IMG/VR virus record: IMGVR_UViG_3300029826_000001
Coordinates: 1-64,000 of that record
Length of the DNA: 64,000 bases
Direction: 5' to 3' (one strand)
DNA from: a virus
Shown: piece after piece, positions 14,608-23,226 of the stretch
How positions within the stretch are numbered: the stretch's first letter is position 1
Layout of the letters: each line of letters opens with the position of its first letter
The notes under the pieces: model-generated
The model's input: the letters and a program-made list of their open reading frames with translations, nothing else
Databases searched by the model: none
What the model was told of the DNA's origin: nothing
Translations under genes and position numbers: made by a program

Positions 14608-16215
14608 ATGCCATTAACGATAAGTCTCATAGGTAAGGGTGTTATAGCAAATGCCGATGGGTATTCAGATACTGCAACATCTGGGTCAACTTGGAATGAA
14701 GATGGTGGCGGTACTGATTCGTTCAGTGGTGATACATACTTGTATGGTTCACTGTCTTTCGCTGGAGCTTACTCTGCAAAAAGCGGATGGCAATATTTCG
14801 ATATTGGCTCTGGAAATGTTCTTGACTTTACACCTTCAACTGGTAGTGAGGCTGGACAGTTTTTATGGTTGCCAATCTCATGTCCTACACTTGGACTGTT
14901 GCAGACCATAGCAAATAAGGGCTTGACGATTAGGGTCGGTTCCAGTTTGACTGATTATTGGGAATGGGATATCGGTGGTTCAGATGACTCAAATGGTTGG
15001 CTAGGTGTTGACTGGAAATGTTTTGTAATTGACCCAACAGAAGGTGGGAGTAGGACGGTTGGTTCTCCAAATATAGCTTCAGTCAGGTATATGGGTGTAT
15101 GGATTGATACCTCAGCACTTGCAAAAGGTGATAACATCTTCATATCACAAATTCTTTGTGCCTCTGGGCTTAGAATAGAAGGAACAAGTACAGATGTGTG
15201 GAATGATGTAATATCTTACTGTACAGACTACTCAAACAGAGCGTATACCATGATAATGGAGAAAGAGGGAATCGGTTTTGCTCTTGGTAGTTTTGTTTTT
15301 GGTAATACTGCACAAACAGCAGATACTGATGTTAGTGGTTCAAGCCAAACTGTTAAGTTCGCAAGGTCTGAATACTGGAACGGTTCAGCGTGGGTGTCCA
15401 CCTACCCAACAAATGCGAACTTGATTAATTTTGAAGAGAATGTAACTTATAGCACTACATACGATTTGTCTGACTCATCCATAAGTGGAGCAAACGGAAG
15501 TACGTTTTCATATGATGGAGCAGATGTAGCATTGAACTTGTCTGGAGGTTCATCTGTAGCGTGTCAAGCTATATTTGATTCTACTGATACACTAAATGGT
15601 CATGTGTTTGCTGGATGTCCAGCGGTAAAGCCAAATGGTGCTTCTGTTTCAAATATAGCAATAAGTTCTACTTTAGAGGCTTCTACTGGTGCTTTAGAGA
15701 TTGTAAGTTCTTCAGACCTACTCAATATATCTGGAGTAACTTTCAGTAAATATAGTGGTAAAAACGCTTTATATATCCCAGCATCTGTAACTGGAACGAT
15801 TTCCCTCAATGGGTTTATCGGTGATGGTTCTGGAACTGATGTTTACTGGGCTGGAACTTCTGGAACGCTTACTATCAACAAGTCGGGTGGTACAAACCTA
15901 TCAAGCTGGAATAGTGCTGGTGGAACAGTGTCTTTAGTGTCATCAGTAAGTATAGACGTTCATGTTGAAGACCAAAGTGGTTCAGATATTGTTGGAGCAT
16001 ACGTTTACATAGATGAGGATTTGGAGTCTGCTGGAGAGATTATTAACACTACATCAAGTTCTACTGGAGATGTTTCAACGTCATATAGTGGGTCTGCTAC
16101 ATCAGCAACTGTTAGAATCAGGAAGTATGGATTCAAACCGTATAGTGGTACAATATCTTTAACAAGTGATACTAACTTGAACGTAACTTTGGTTACAGAC
16201 CCTCAACAAATATAA
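14608..16215 (+). CDS. Large fibre-like protein A, 535 aa
   Basis: Serine-, glycine- and threonine-rich, beta-strand-dominated throughout, with repeated G-T-S rungs around residues 330-440. Residues about 445-535 form a separate carboxypeptidase-regulatory/Ig-like module (VEDQSGSDIVGAYVYIDED ... IRKYGFKPYSGTISL) ending in DPQQI. The same type of C-terminal module closes the next gene, so the two are probably partners in one fibre or paralogues. Role in adsorption is inferred. Confidence 0.7.
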   Translation: MPLTISLIGKGVIANADGYSDTATSGSTWNEDGGGTDSFSGDTYLYGSLSFAGAYSAKSGWQYFDIGSGNVLDFTPSTGSEAGQFLWLPISCPTLGLLQTIANKGLTIRVGSSLTDYWEWDIGGSDDSNGWLGVDWKCFVIDPTEGGSRTVGSPNIASVRYMGVWIDTSALAKGDNIFISQILCASGLRIEGTSTDVWNDVISYCTDYSNRAYTMIMEKEGIGFALGSFVFGNTAQTADTDVSGSSQTVKFARSEYWNGSAWVSTYPTNANLINFEENVTYSTTYDLSDSSISGANGSTFSYDGADVALNLSGGSSVACQAIFDSTDTLNGHVFAGCPAVKPNGASVSNIAISSTLEASTGALEIVSSSDLLNISGVTFSKYSGKNALYIPASVTGTISLNGFIGDGSGTDVYWAGTSGTLTINKSGGTNLSSWNSAGGTVSLVSSVSIDVHVEDQSGSDIVGAYVYIDEDLESAGEIINTTSSSTGDVSTSYSGSATSATVRIRKYGFKPYSGTISLTSDTNLNVTLVTDPQQI

Positions 16216-16228
16216 TAAGGAGTAGAAA

Positions 16229-17911
16229 ATGGCTTTCAATAGTGCTCATTGGACGATTGATTATGCAACAAAGGAAATCTGGAATACGGATTCAACTATT
16301 GGTGCAAGGCTTCCGATTGCCACTGGTGATTATTCTGGTGTTGGTGAGATACTTGAGTTCTTTCAATGGCTTGCTGGTGAATTTGCTTCAAGCGGTCAAA
16401 TGGATGATACATACCCGATTGAATCACAAACCCCTACAGTTTACAAGTTTTTGAACGGATGGACTTTTAAATATCCAGCAGAAGACTTCAAATATCTAAA
16501 GGGCGGTACGATTGAAGACCCAGCTGGTTCAGGTTCTGCGAACGCTGATTCTTTGTGGGTAAACCTTTATTCAATCGGTACTCAGGAAAGTGGTACACAG
16601 CTTTATGTAGTACAGAACGATGCAGAGGTTACAAACTGGTGGATTACTGGTAACATTGATATCCTGCTAAGAGTAAAAGTAAATGGCTCATGGATTCAGT
16701 CAGAAGATACAAGTGGTGTATTAACAAATGGTGGTGTGTGGGTTTATGCAAGGGAATTTGGTGATACATATGACCACAACTTTGCAAACATCTCAGGTGG
16801 TGGTAGAAACCCTATCGGTATCAACACATCAGCAGACTCAGCGAACAAGTCTGGAGAGCTTTATGTAACAGTTGCTGATTCCACTGGATTTACTATAGGT
16901 GAATTTGCTCAAGATACAACAACTGGTGGGGTAGGTAAGATTGCAAAGATTGAAGGTAACAATATTTACCTTAACGCTGTAAGAGGTGGTGTAATCACCG
17001 CATCCAACACACTTGCAGAGTTCTCAGAGAGAGAGTGTGTGAATGCTTCAGGTACATCGTCATCAATCTCAAGTGTTACTGATGTTGTCGCTGGATGGAG
17101 TGACATATCTACAACATTTGGAAGCATCTCAAGAGACCTCAATAATGGTAATGGTTCACAAAGCTATGATGTTGAGATTGACTTGAATAGTAGAACAACT
17201 GCTCAGGGTTATGAGTGGTTAAAATTCATTACAAGATATGGTTCAACTGGTGCTACATATACGGTTAATTCCGATGATGGTCAAGAGTATCGTTCATGTG
17301 ATGAGGGAACATACCCAGAGGTGAAAGTTGCTCCATTTGGTACACTTGCTGGTACTACATTCTATGGTGCTCAAGGTGTATGGGTAACTGGATATTCTTC
17401 TGCTGATTTTGTATTGAAAGATGCTTCTGGTGTCGAGCAATCTCCTCCTAACTATCAAAATGTTGATGTTTCTCATGCAAGTCTATCTGGATGTAATATT
17501 TTTGTTGCAGAGATTTCAGGTGGAGCAATCGTTAAAAATCAATATACCATCCAGAGTGTAACGACAAATACGATTCAGGCTACAGCTTCAATCAATCAGA
17601 ACAAAGTGCCTCAATCAGGTTCACTTAGAATAGGAGACACAAAGTATACATATACTGCTTTCAGTGGTGATACTTTCACTGGTGTGTCTCCAGACCCTAC
17701 TGGAGAAACTGGAGACTTCTATGTTCCGTTGCTTGATATCACGGCAGATGCTACTCAGGAGATTTCCGATAACATCATTTTCACAGCGAACTTCGATGTT
17801 AGAACCTCAGTAAGAAAATACGGATACAAGCCTTACGATGTTGATACTCAGTTCACTTCAACTGGATTGACTTTCGTTCCGATTCTATCTGATGACCCTC
17901 AAGCAACATAA
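16229..17911 (+). CDS. Large fibre-like protein B, 560 aa
   Basis: AAGGAG precedes ATG 16229. Beta-rich, threonine/serine/glycine-rich. The C-terminus (VRKYGYKPYDVDTQFTSTGL ... DDPQAT) is a paralogue of the C-terminal module of the previous gene (IRKYGFKPYSG ... TDPQQI). Probably a virion fibre or appendage. No enzyme motif. Confidence 0.7.
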   Translation: MAFNSAHWTIDYATKEIWNTDSTIGARLPIATGDYSGVGEILEFFQWLAGEFASSGQMDDTYPIESQTPTVYKFLNGWTFKYPAEDFKYLKGGTIEDPAGSGSANADSLWVNLYSIGTQESGTQLYVVQNDAEVTNWWITGNIDILLRVKVNGSWIQSEDTSGVLTNGGVWVYAREFGDTYDHNFANISGGGRNPIGINTSADSANKSGELYVTVADSTGFTIGEFAQDTTTGGVGKIAKIEGNNIYLNAVRGGVITASNTLAEFSERECVNASGTSSSISSVTDVVAGWSDISTTFGSISRDLNNGNGSQSYDVEIDLNSRTTAQGYEWLKFITRYGSTGATYTVNSDDGQEYRSCDEGTYPEVKVAPFGTLAGTTFYGAQGVWVTGYSSADFVLKDASGVEQSPPNYQNVDVSHASLSGCNIFVAEISGGAIVKNQYTIQSVTTNTIQATASINQNKVPQSGSLRIGDTKYTYTAFSGDTFTGVSPDPTGETGDFYVPLLDITADATQEISDNIIFTANFDVRTSVRKYGYKPYDVDTQFTSTGLTFVPILSDDPQAT

Positions 17912-17920
17912 GGAGCTTAG

Positions 17921-18088
17921 ATGGGAGAGCTAGTATTTATGGATGATACAGCTACAGTTAACCAAATTCCATCAGCAAAGTGGGCTACCATAGAAGGTAG
18001 CTTCACTTCTGAGGAACTAAGGAAAATAGCTGATAAAATAGATGACAACTACAAAACCTTCAAGGAAGGGCAGAAAAGAGGTAAATAA
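17921..18088 (+). CDS. Small protein in the fibre cluster, 55 aa
   Basis: ATG 17921 with AAGGAG at 17910-17915. The stop overlaps the next ATG (TAATG at 18086-18090). Acidic N-terminus, helical basic C-terminus. Tight placement between two virion genes supports it. Function unknown. Confidence 0.62.
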   Translation: MGELVFMDDTATVNQIPSAKWATIEGSFTSEELRKIADKIDDNYKTFKEGQKRGK

Positions 18089-19260
18089 TGGCAATAAGAG
18101 GTGATATAAGTGTAAATTGGAATACTTCACCAAGAATCATAACTGTTGCCAAGCCATCTACAGAATGCAGTATGCAAGATTTGCTTGATACATTACGTTA
18201 CCTTGAAGCACAGTTTAACGCTATGGATGAACCGAGTATTGTAAGTGCGTCTGGCAAAGAGCCTCTTGGTGGTGGTGTAAAAGTTGGACTTACAGTGTCA
18301 CTACTAAATGCTAAGATTGCGTTTGAAGGAAGAGATGTAGCGGATGGATGGACTCTGTGTAACCTACAAGGTGGGAATCTTGTTGCATTTGATAGTTTAG
18401 GCGGTGAGATGGATTCAATCCAGCCTACATCATATGTTACTGTTGCAAAGACATCTTCAGCATCTGCAACACTTCAGGAGCAAGGAGCATTGCAATATTC
18501 ATCATTTGATGGCGGTGTTTCAATTGATTTTGTAAATGGTATATCTGGAACTGACTTTCCAGCTGGTACAGTAGAGCACCCAGTTAACAACCTTATTGAT
18601 GCAAAAGCCATAGCAGTTGAAAGAGGGTTTGATAGGATATGGCTTAATGGTAATATGTTCATTACTGGAGATGATGATATCTCTGATTACTCAATTATAA
18701 ATAGGTCTGACAACCCGACTAAGAGTATTGTTGTTGTAGATGCTTCAGCAAATACAACTGGTGTCCAAATTAAAAGATGTGCTGTATCTGGAACGCTGGA
18801 CAATGGTGTTATTCTTGAGGAATGTATTACAATGGGTATCAACTATATAAATGGATATCTAAAGGAATCAATTCTGGCATCGTATGAGATTGTTCTTGGT
18901 GGAAATGAGCCAGCATTTTTGATTAATTGTCAAAGTGGTGTACCTAATGCTTTAAGAACTCAGCCATCTATAGATTTAGGTGGTTCTGGTCAGGCACTTG
19001 TTATGTCTGGTTTCGATGGTGAGATATCATTAGTAAATAAGACTGGCAATGATGTATGTTCAATCAGGATGACTGGTCAATTGAGGGTTGATAGTGCCAC
19101 TTGTATAGCTGGAAACATAGAGGTTTTTGGAGATTGTTATATCACTGATGAGAATGGTGATTTATGGGTCAATGGTGTTGGAAAATCGAATGTTATAGAT
19201 ATGACAACTGGAACCAAAGAAGAGATTGCAGATTCTGTATGGAATAAGGTGATACCATGA
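18088..19260 (+). CDS. Beta-helix fibre protein C, 390 aa
   Basis: Residues 1-60 look like an attachment domain; residues 150-370 have right-handed beta-helix rungs (GTVEHPVNNLIDAKAIAVER is a common opening of such repeats in marine and environmental phage fibres). The end (NVIDMTTGTKEEIADSVWNK) is a short helical tail of the same family. Overlaps the next gene by four bases (ATGA). Host-recognition role inferred. Confidence 0.7.
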   Translation: MAIRGDISVNWNTSPRIITVAKPSTECSMQDLLDTLRYLEAQFNAMDEPSIVSASGKEPLGGGVKVGLTVSLLNAKIAFEGRDVADGWTLCNLQGGNLVAFDSLGGEMDSIQPTSYVTVAKTSSASATLQEQGALQYSSFDGGVSIDFVNGISGTDFPAGTVEHPVNNLIDAKAIAVERGFDRIWLNGNMFITGDDDISDYSIINRSDNPTKSIVVVDASANTTGVQIKRCAVSGTLDNGVILEECITMGINYINGYLKESILASYEIVLGGNEPAFLINCQSGVPNALRTQPSIDLGGSGQALVMSGFDGEISLVNKTGNDVCSIRMTGQLRVDSATCIAGNIEVFGDCYITDENGDLWVNGVGKSNVIDMTTGTKEEIADSVWNKVIP

Positions 19261-19523
19261 CAACTGGAGAGAAGTTAAGCTCAATATCTTCAGTATCAGA
19301 TGTATCTGCACTTGAGCATCTTCTTAATGTTGTTGGAGGTGAGTGTATATCTTCAACCATCATAAAATCATTAAAGGTCACTGCTGTTAGAAATCAGCAT
19401 GAAGTCAAGTTGCTTAAAAAAGATTATAATATTGAGAGAGTACAACAGCTTAGAAAGGTTGTTTATGAGCCTAGTAAGCAAACTATCAAGAGAATAGAAT
19501 CAACTAAAGTAGCAAGGGGTTAG
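19257..19523 (+). CDS. Hypothetical protein, 88 aa
   Basis: ATGA overlap with the previous gene. Helical and basic at the C-terminus (KQTIKRIESTKVARG). Between a fibre gene and the BppU-like gene, it may be a fibre chaperone or adaptor; no motif supports a specific role. Confidence 0.62.
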   Translation: MTTGEKLSSISSVSDVSALEHLLNVVGGECISSTIIKSLKVTAVRNQHEVKLLKKDYNIERVQQLRKVVYEPSKQTIKRIESTKVARG

Positions 19524-19524
19524 G

Positions 19525-19845
19525 ATGACAATAGATGATAGATATGAGGGAGACACAAACCCACTTGTTATGTGGCTATATGATGTTGACGAAAACAAAA
19601 AAGAAATCCCAGTAAAGCTTGTTACTGATTCTTGTACAGTTAAATTAAGAGTAAAACTTAGCGATGATACTGTTCATGAAATAGTTGGTGAAAACATAAC
19701 TGATGAAGGATATGTTGAGTTCCCATTCGCATCTGATGAGATTGATGCTGGAGAGTATATATTCGTAGTTAAAGTAGACAATACTGCACTATCCCATACC
19801 CTTACATACATCAGGGGTGTTCTTGATATAAAAGAGAGCATTTAA
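19525..19845 (+). CDS. Baseplate Ig-like protein (BppU N-terminal-like), 106 aa
   Basis: A compact beta-sandwich pattern: MTIDDRYEGDTNPLVMW, then KLRVKLSDDTVHEIVG and a closing strand pair (YIRGVLDIKESI). It resembles the N-terminal domain of lactococcal-type upper baseplate proteins, which attach receptor-binding parts to the tail. Fold assigned by pattern, not search. Confidence 0.6.
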   Translation: MTIDDRYEGDTNPLVMWLYDVDENKKEIPVKLVTDSCTVKLRVKLSDDTVHEIVGENITDEGYVEFPFASDEIDAGEYIFVVKVDNTALSHTLTYIRGVLDIKESI

Positions 19846-20255
19846 TGAAGAATCAGGTTATTGAGGTAAACGCAACTGGTGTAATAAAAGCAAGTAGTGT
19901 AGGTGTATCTATGTCAAGTGGTGGAATATCACTTGGTGTAATACAGATTAGTCATGATATGGTAGTTCTTGCTTGCATTGGTCTCATTGTCTCAATACTA
20001 GCTTTTGCGTATGATTTTTCACACGAAGAAACACAACATAAGAACAGACTTGCTTTTGCAACTGCACTTGTTCAGTATATGATTTTTGGTAGCTTTGCTT
20101 TGCCAGCTGGGTTTATGATTACTTACTCTTATTTTACTCAAGAGGTTATGGCTTGTATGCTTGTTGGGATATTTTCATCATGGGTTATAGTCGCTGTTGC
20201 TAAGGCACTAAAGAAAAGAACTGTGAGAGAGGTTGATGAAAGGAAGATACCGTAA
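19845..20255 (+). CDS. Holin candidate, three membrane segments, 136 aa
   Basis: Three hydrophobic segments are visible at about residues 37-57, 70-91 and 98-118, with a charged C-terminal tail. Size, topology and position just ahead of spanins and an amidase fit a class I-like holin, which makes the membrane lesion that starts lysis. The soluble N-terminal 30 residues are unusual for a holin. Confidence 0.65.
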   Translation: MKNQVIEVNATGVIKASSVGVSMSSGGISLGVIQISHDMVVLACIGLIVSILAFAYDFSHEETQHKNRLAFATALVQYMIFGSFALPAGFMITYSYFTQEVMACMLVGIFSSWVIVAVAKALKKRTVREVDERKIP

Positions 20256-20551
20256 TGCAGTACGTTGAAATTATTGAGTTTTCTGGATTTACTTTAGGTA
20301 GTTTTGATGTAGTAAAATATCTATGTATGTTCATGGTGACTATGTTTGCTTTGGCTGTATATCATAAGCTATACAATAGAAGTCTATCTTCGTTTATCTC
20401 TATAGCTGGAATTACTGTTTTTGCTTGTACAGTTATGTACGTTGATGCTATATATTCATTCGGTACTTTGGCAGTTACTGTATTGATACTTCATGCTAGG
20501 GCTATGCTTATGGAGTGTAAAGGTGTATGGTTTTTTAGAAAGGATAAATGA
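20255..20551 (+). CDS. Second lysis-cassette membrane protein (holin or antiholin), 98 aa
   Basis: ATG overlaps the previous stop (TAATG). Three hydrophobic segments at about residues 20-38, 46-65 and 68-84, with a basic C-terminus (FFRKDK). Paired with the preceding membrane protein, it could be a second holin or an antiholin that times lysis. Confidence 0.6.
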   Translation: MQYVEIIEFSGFTLGSFDVVKYLCMFMVTMFALAVYHKLYNRSLSSFISIAGITVFACTVMYVDAIYSFGTLAVTVLILHARAMLMECKGVWFFRKDK

Positions 20552-20829
20552 TGCCTAGTTTCCTATTGAACAAATATTTTATAGTAGCAATTATATCCGT
20601 AGGTCTTGTTGCTGGAACATGGTACGCTGTCGATGATATATGCTTCAAGCCACAGAGGGAAATGGAGAAAGAGCTTCAGAGTATAGGTGAATATCTTAAT
20701 ATATCTGAAGCGAAACTTACTGTATGTGAAGCAAAACTTGGAAAGAACACACTTGAAGGACTTGTGGAGGGTTTACATGAAGGAGATGATGAGAATATCA
20801 CTATTGACCTTGATGATTCTTGGTATTAG
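20548..20829 (+). CDS. Inner-membrane spanin (i-spanin), 93 aa
   Basis: An N-terminal membrane anchor (about residues 8-27) followed by a periplasmic charged helix. Rz-like topology and, decisively, an embedded out-of-frame lipoprotein gene at its 3' end. The pair spans the envelope and fuses inner and outer membranes at lysis of a Gram-negative host. Shorter than many Rz proteins. Sequence similarity alone would not identify it. Confidence 0.65.
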   Translation: MMPSFLLNKYFIVAIISVGLVAGTWYAVDDICFKPQREMEKELQSIGEYLNISEAKLTVCEAKLGKNTLEGLVEGLHEGDDENITIDLDDSWY

Positions 20830-21091
20830 TGGATGCTGTGATAACGAGCCGAAGCCTTGTGAGCCTCAACCTTGCAAGAACATATTACCTCACCTGACTA
20901 CTTGGAAGGTTCCAGATAAAAAAAGATTTATAGAACAGCCTATACCAGTTGGTGATGGAGTTCATTCTATAGTGAGAACAGATGACTTGAAAGGATGTCT
21001 AGCAACAAATAGAAGGCTTAGGAAAATATGCAGTAATTATGCTGTAGTTTTCAAAAAGATAAACGATATGAACAACAAGGAGAATAAGTGA
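20777..21091 (+). CDS. Outer-membrane spanin lipoprotein (o-spanin, Rz1-like), 104 aa
   Basis: Starts within the i-spanin gene in another frame (ATG 20777, GAGGG upstream). A signal peptide ends in a lipobox (ILGISGC, lipidated Cys about residue 20) followed by CEPQPC, proline- and cysteine-rich. Overlapping Rz/Rz1 architecture indicates a Gram-negative host. At 104 aa it is longer than most Rz1 proteins. Confidence 0.7.
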   Translation: MKEMMRISLLTLMILGISGCCDNEPKPCEPQPCKNILPHLTTWKVPDKKRFIEQPIPVGDGVHSIVRTDDLKGCLATNRRLRKICSNYAVVFKKINDMNNKENK

Positions 21092-21318
21092 AAAGGTATA
21101 AATTCAAAGGCTTTATATGGGTAGTTAACCACAGAGAAAGTGGATGGATTGATTTGTCAATAGAGAACAAAAACTATGACCCTAAAGACAAAACAAGTAG
21201 ACATTACTATGGTCAGGGTATATTCAAGGATGTTGAAGGTATGTTGCAATACATCTACAACTACCACAACCTAAAAGAACCTATAACACTTGAAGACCTA
21301 GAGATACTGGAGGACTAA
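21088..21318 (+). CDS. Hypothetical protein, 76 aa, GTG start
   Basis: GTG 21088 overlaps the o-spanin stop; AAGGAG precedes it. Contains FIWVVNHRESGWIDLSI and an acidic C-terminus. It sits directly before the endolysin with a two-codon-tight junction, so it may be part of the lysis cassette. Unknown family. Confidence 0.6.
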   Translation: MKRYKFKGFIWVVNHRESGWIDLSIENKNYDPKDKTSRHYYGQGIFKDVEGMLQYIYNYHNLKEPITLEDLEILED

Positions 21319-21864
21319 ATGGGAAAGTATGCACTATGTGTTGGACACAATGAGATTTATCAGGGAGCAATAGGTTCTGCTGGTGTAAGTGAGTTTATGT
21401 TCAATGATGGGCTTATAAAAGATATTCTATCTCATCCAAAAGTTGTAAATTCTGGAAACGAGTTTAAGGTATTCTATGAAAATCCATACGCTGGTAAGTA
21501 CACTGCAAGACAGATTGATTTACATAAAAGGATTGATGAGTGGGGTGCTGATTATTCTGTATCATTCCACTTTAACGATGCAGTAAGCAAGTCAGTCAAT
21601 GGTCATGAAATTCTGTACTACTCTCCAAATGGAATGAAGCTTGCAAAAAGACTTGATGAACTGCTTGATAAGTATATGCCCAATAGAGATAGAGATATAA
21701 AACAAAGAGCGAGAAGAGATCGTGGTGGACAGTTCCTATCTAGGGGTAATTCATACTGCATAATTTCCGAACCGTTCTTTGCAACATACCAAAATCTATA
21801 TGTAGAAGGTGGTGAATTTAGAGATAAACTACTTGAAGCATATGTTGATTTCTTTAGTGCATAA
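21319..21864 (+). CDS. Endolysin, N-acetylmuramoyl-L-alanine amidase (Amidase_3-like), 181 aa
   Basis: Zinc amidase that cuts between MurNAc and L-Ala in peptidoglycan. Visible zinc and catalytic positions of the family: VGHNE near residues 8-12, SFHFND near 77-82 and the late catalytic glutamate in IISEPFF near 147-153. Length is that of a catalytic domain alone, with no cell-wall-binding domain, as usual for Gram-negative phages. No export signal is seen, so it depends on the holin. Confidence 0.85.
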   Translation: MGKYALCVGHNEIYQGAIGSAGVSEFMFNDGLIKDILSHPKVVNSGNEFKVFYENPYAGKYTARQIDLHKRIDEWGADYSVSFHFNDAVSKSVNGHEILYYSPNGMKLAKRLDELLDKYMPNRDRDIKQRARRDRGGQFLSRGNSYCIISEPFFATYQNLYVEGGEFRDKLLEAYVDFFSA

Positions 21865-21881
21865 ATGCAAAAAATGCGTGA

Positions 21882-21887
21882 TACAAT
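21882..21887 (+). promoter_or_regulatory. Late-type promoter for the tail operon
   Basis: GTGATACAAT ends at 21887 in the 55-base gap before the tail tube gene. AAAAGG ribosome site follows. Confidence 0.5.
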
Positions 21888-21919
21888 ATAGTGAAATAAA
21901 ACATTAAAAGGAAAAAACA

Positions 21920-22690
21920 ATGCCTGTTTCTACAGATTACATCAATACTGGTGGTGGAAAGCTTTATATTGAGCAATTCGTTAATGGTGCGCCAAGTGGT
22001 GATTTGGCTTACTTCGGTATCACCGAGAATGTTAACTTAACCACAGCTGTTGAGTTCATTGACCATAAGAATACCGAAACAAAAACTACAAAGACAGACA
22101 AGAAGGTTCAAAAATCAGTATCTGCTACTATCAATTTTGCTACAGCTGAAATCAGTCTAGCTCAAATGGCTAGAGCATATGGTGGTACTGTTACTGCAAA
22201 TGCTCAGACAGCATATACTGATGAGGCAGTTACTATTACTGGAGCAAAAGCTGGATACTACTACCCTATCGGTATTCGTAACATTACATCACTCATTGTT
22301 AAAGATGTTACGGATACAACAACTTATGTCATCAATGATGATTACACATATGATGCATCAACTGGTATGCTTTACATTGTTGATGGTGGTGCAATCACAA
22401 GTGAAGACCTTCACCTTACAGTTTCTGCTGATGCATTTGCTGATGGTGCTATCATGGGTGCATTCCTTGAGTCTCAGCTTGAAGCAAAACTCGTATTCAT
22501 CTCAGACCCACTTGCTGGTAAGAGATTTGTGTATACATTCAAAAAGGTCGCTATTTCTGGTACTGGAGACCAAGCGTTGAAATCAGAAGATTTCGCAACC
22601 ATCACATTTGAAGGTACAGCACTTGTTGACGATACGGTAACCGACCCTACATTGTCTGACTACTTTGATGTAGAAGAAATTCCAGCATAA
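21920..22690 (+). CDS. Major tail tube protein, 256 aa
   Basis: Position (first tail gene, before the gpG/GT frameshift pair and tape measure) identifies it. Beta-rich with an N-terminal FGITENVNLTTAVEFIDHKNTE region typical of tube proteins and a central loop insertion (residues 85-160) that could be a decoration domain. Its isolated promoter and strong ribosome site fit high expression. Confidence 0.8.
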   Translation: MPVSTDYINTGGGKLYIEQFVNGAPSGDLAYFGITENVNLTTAVEFIDHKNTETKTTKTDKKVQKSVSATINFATAEISLAQMARAYGGTVTANAQTAYTDEAVTITGAKAGYYYPIGIRNITSLIVKDVTDTTTYVINDDYTYDASTGMLYIVDGGAITSEDLHLTVSADAFADGAIMGAFLESQLEAKLVFISDPLAGKRFVYTFKKVAISGTGDQALKSEDFATITFEGTALVDDTVTDPTLSDYFDVEEIPA

Positions 22691-22696
22691 GGGTAA

Positions 22697-22978
22697 ATGA
22701 TGGAGAATACATATCCCGTTAGGACAAAGAAAGTCTTTATAAACGGTGATGAGTATGAGCTTTGTGAATTGCCAGTCTCGTACCTTATAGGTATCGAGGA
22801 GGGCAAAAACAATAGTAAGATTGAAAACTGTGTAAAAGGTTCAAATATTCCACTTGAAGTAATTAACAGTTTGACTCTTAGTCAACTCAATGGTGTCTAT
22901 GGAGATATCATGATTTTATCGTATGGTGATGACTGGGAAAAAAGAGCCAAAGAAGGCGAACCCTCAAAAAAAAACTAA
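22697..22978 (+). CDS. Tail assembly chaperone, gpG-like, 93 aa
   Basis: Short gene between the tail tube and tape measure that ends at TAA 22976-22978, directly after an A9C slippery run. In lambda and most siphoviruses this position holds gpG, which with its -1 frameshifted form gpGT coats the tape measure during tail assembly. The 0-frame product is the shorter, major form. Confidence 0.8.
   Translation: MMENTYPVRTKKVFINGDEYELCELPVSYLIGIEEGKNNSKIENCVKGSNIPLEVINSLTLSQLNGVYGDIMILSYGDDWEKRAKEGEPSKKN
22966..22975 (+). other. Programmed -1 frameshift site (A AAA AAC)
   Basis: A9C with the canonical heptamer A AAA AAC at 22969-22975, immediately before the 0-frame TAA. A downstream stem (22992-23004 with 23020-23031, 12 pairs and one bulge) may stimulate the shift, although its 16-base spacing is longer than usual. 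Confidence 0.82.
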
Positions 22979-23226
22979 GTGAATGGGTCGCATGGCTTAT
23001 AAGCAACGGTCATCTGTATGCTTATAGCTATGGGATTTACTTCTTTCACACAGCTATCAAGCAAACATTAGAAAAACAAAATGAAGAACTACTTATAGCG
23101 ACACACGCAAGTAGGATAAGTCAATACAGTAACAAAGATTTTGAGAAGGCTATAAAGCCATTCTTACCTAAGTCTCCAATATCTGTTGACCATGAAGAAA
23201 ACATTAAAAGGTTTGGGAAAAAATAA
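22975..23226 (+). CDS. Frameshift extension of the tail chaperone (gpT part of gpGT)
   Basis: The -1 frame is open from the slippery site to TAA 23224-23226, adding 83 codons (starting LSEWVAWLISNGHLYAYSYG). It has no start codon of its own, fills the whole gap to the tape measure gene, and its stop overlaps the tape measure ATG. This is the classic gpGT layout. Confidence 0.8.
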   Translation, partial: LSEWVAWLISNGHLYAYSYGIYFFHTAIKQTLEKQNEELLIATHASRISQYSNKDFEKAIKPFLPKSPISVDHEENIKRFGKK

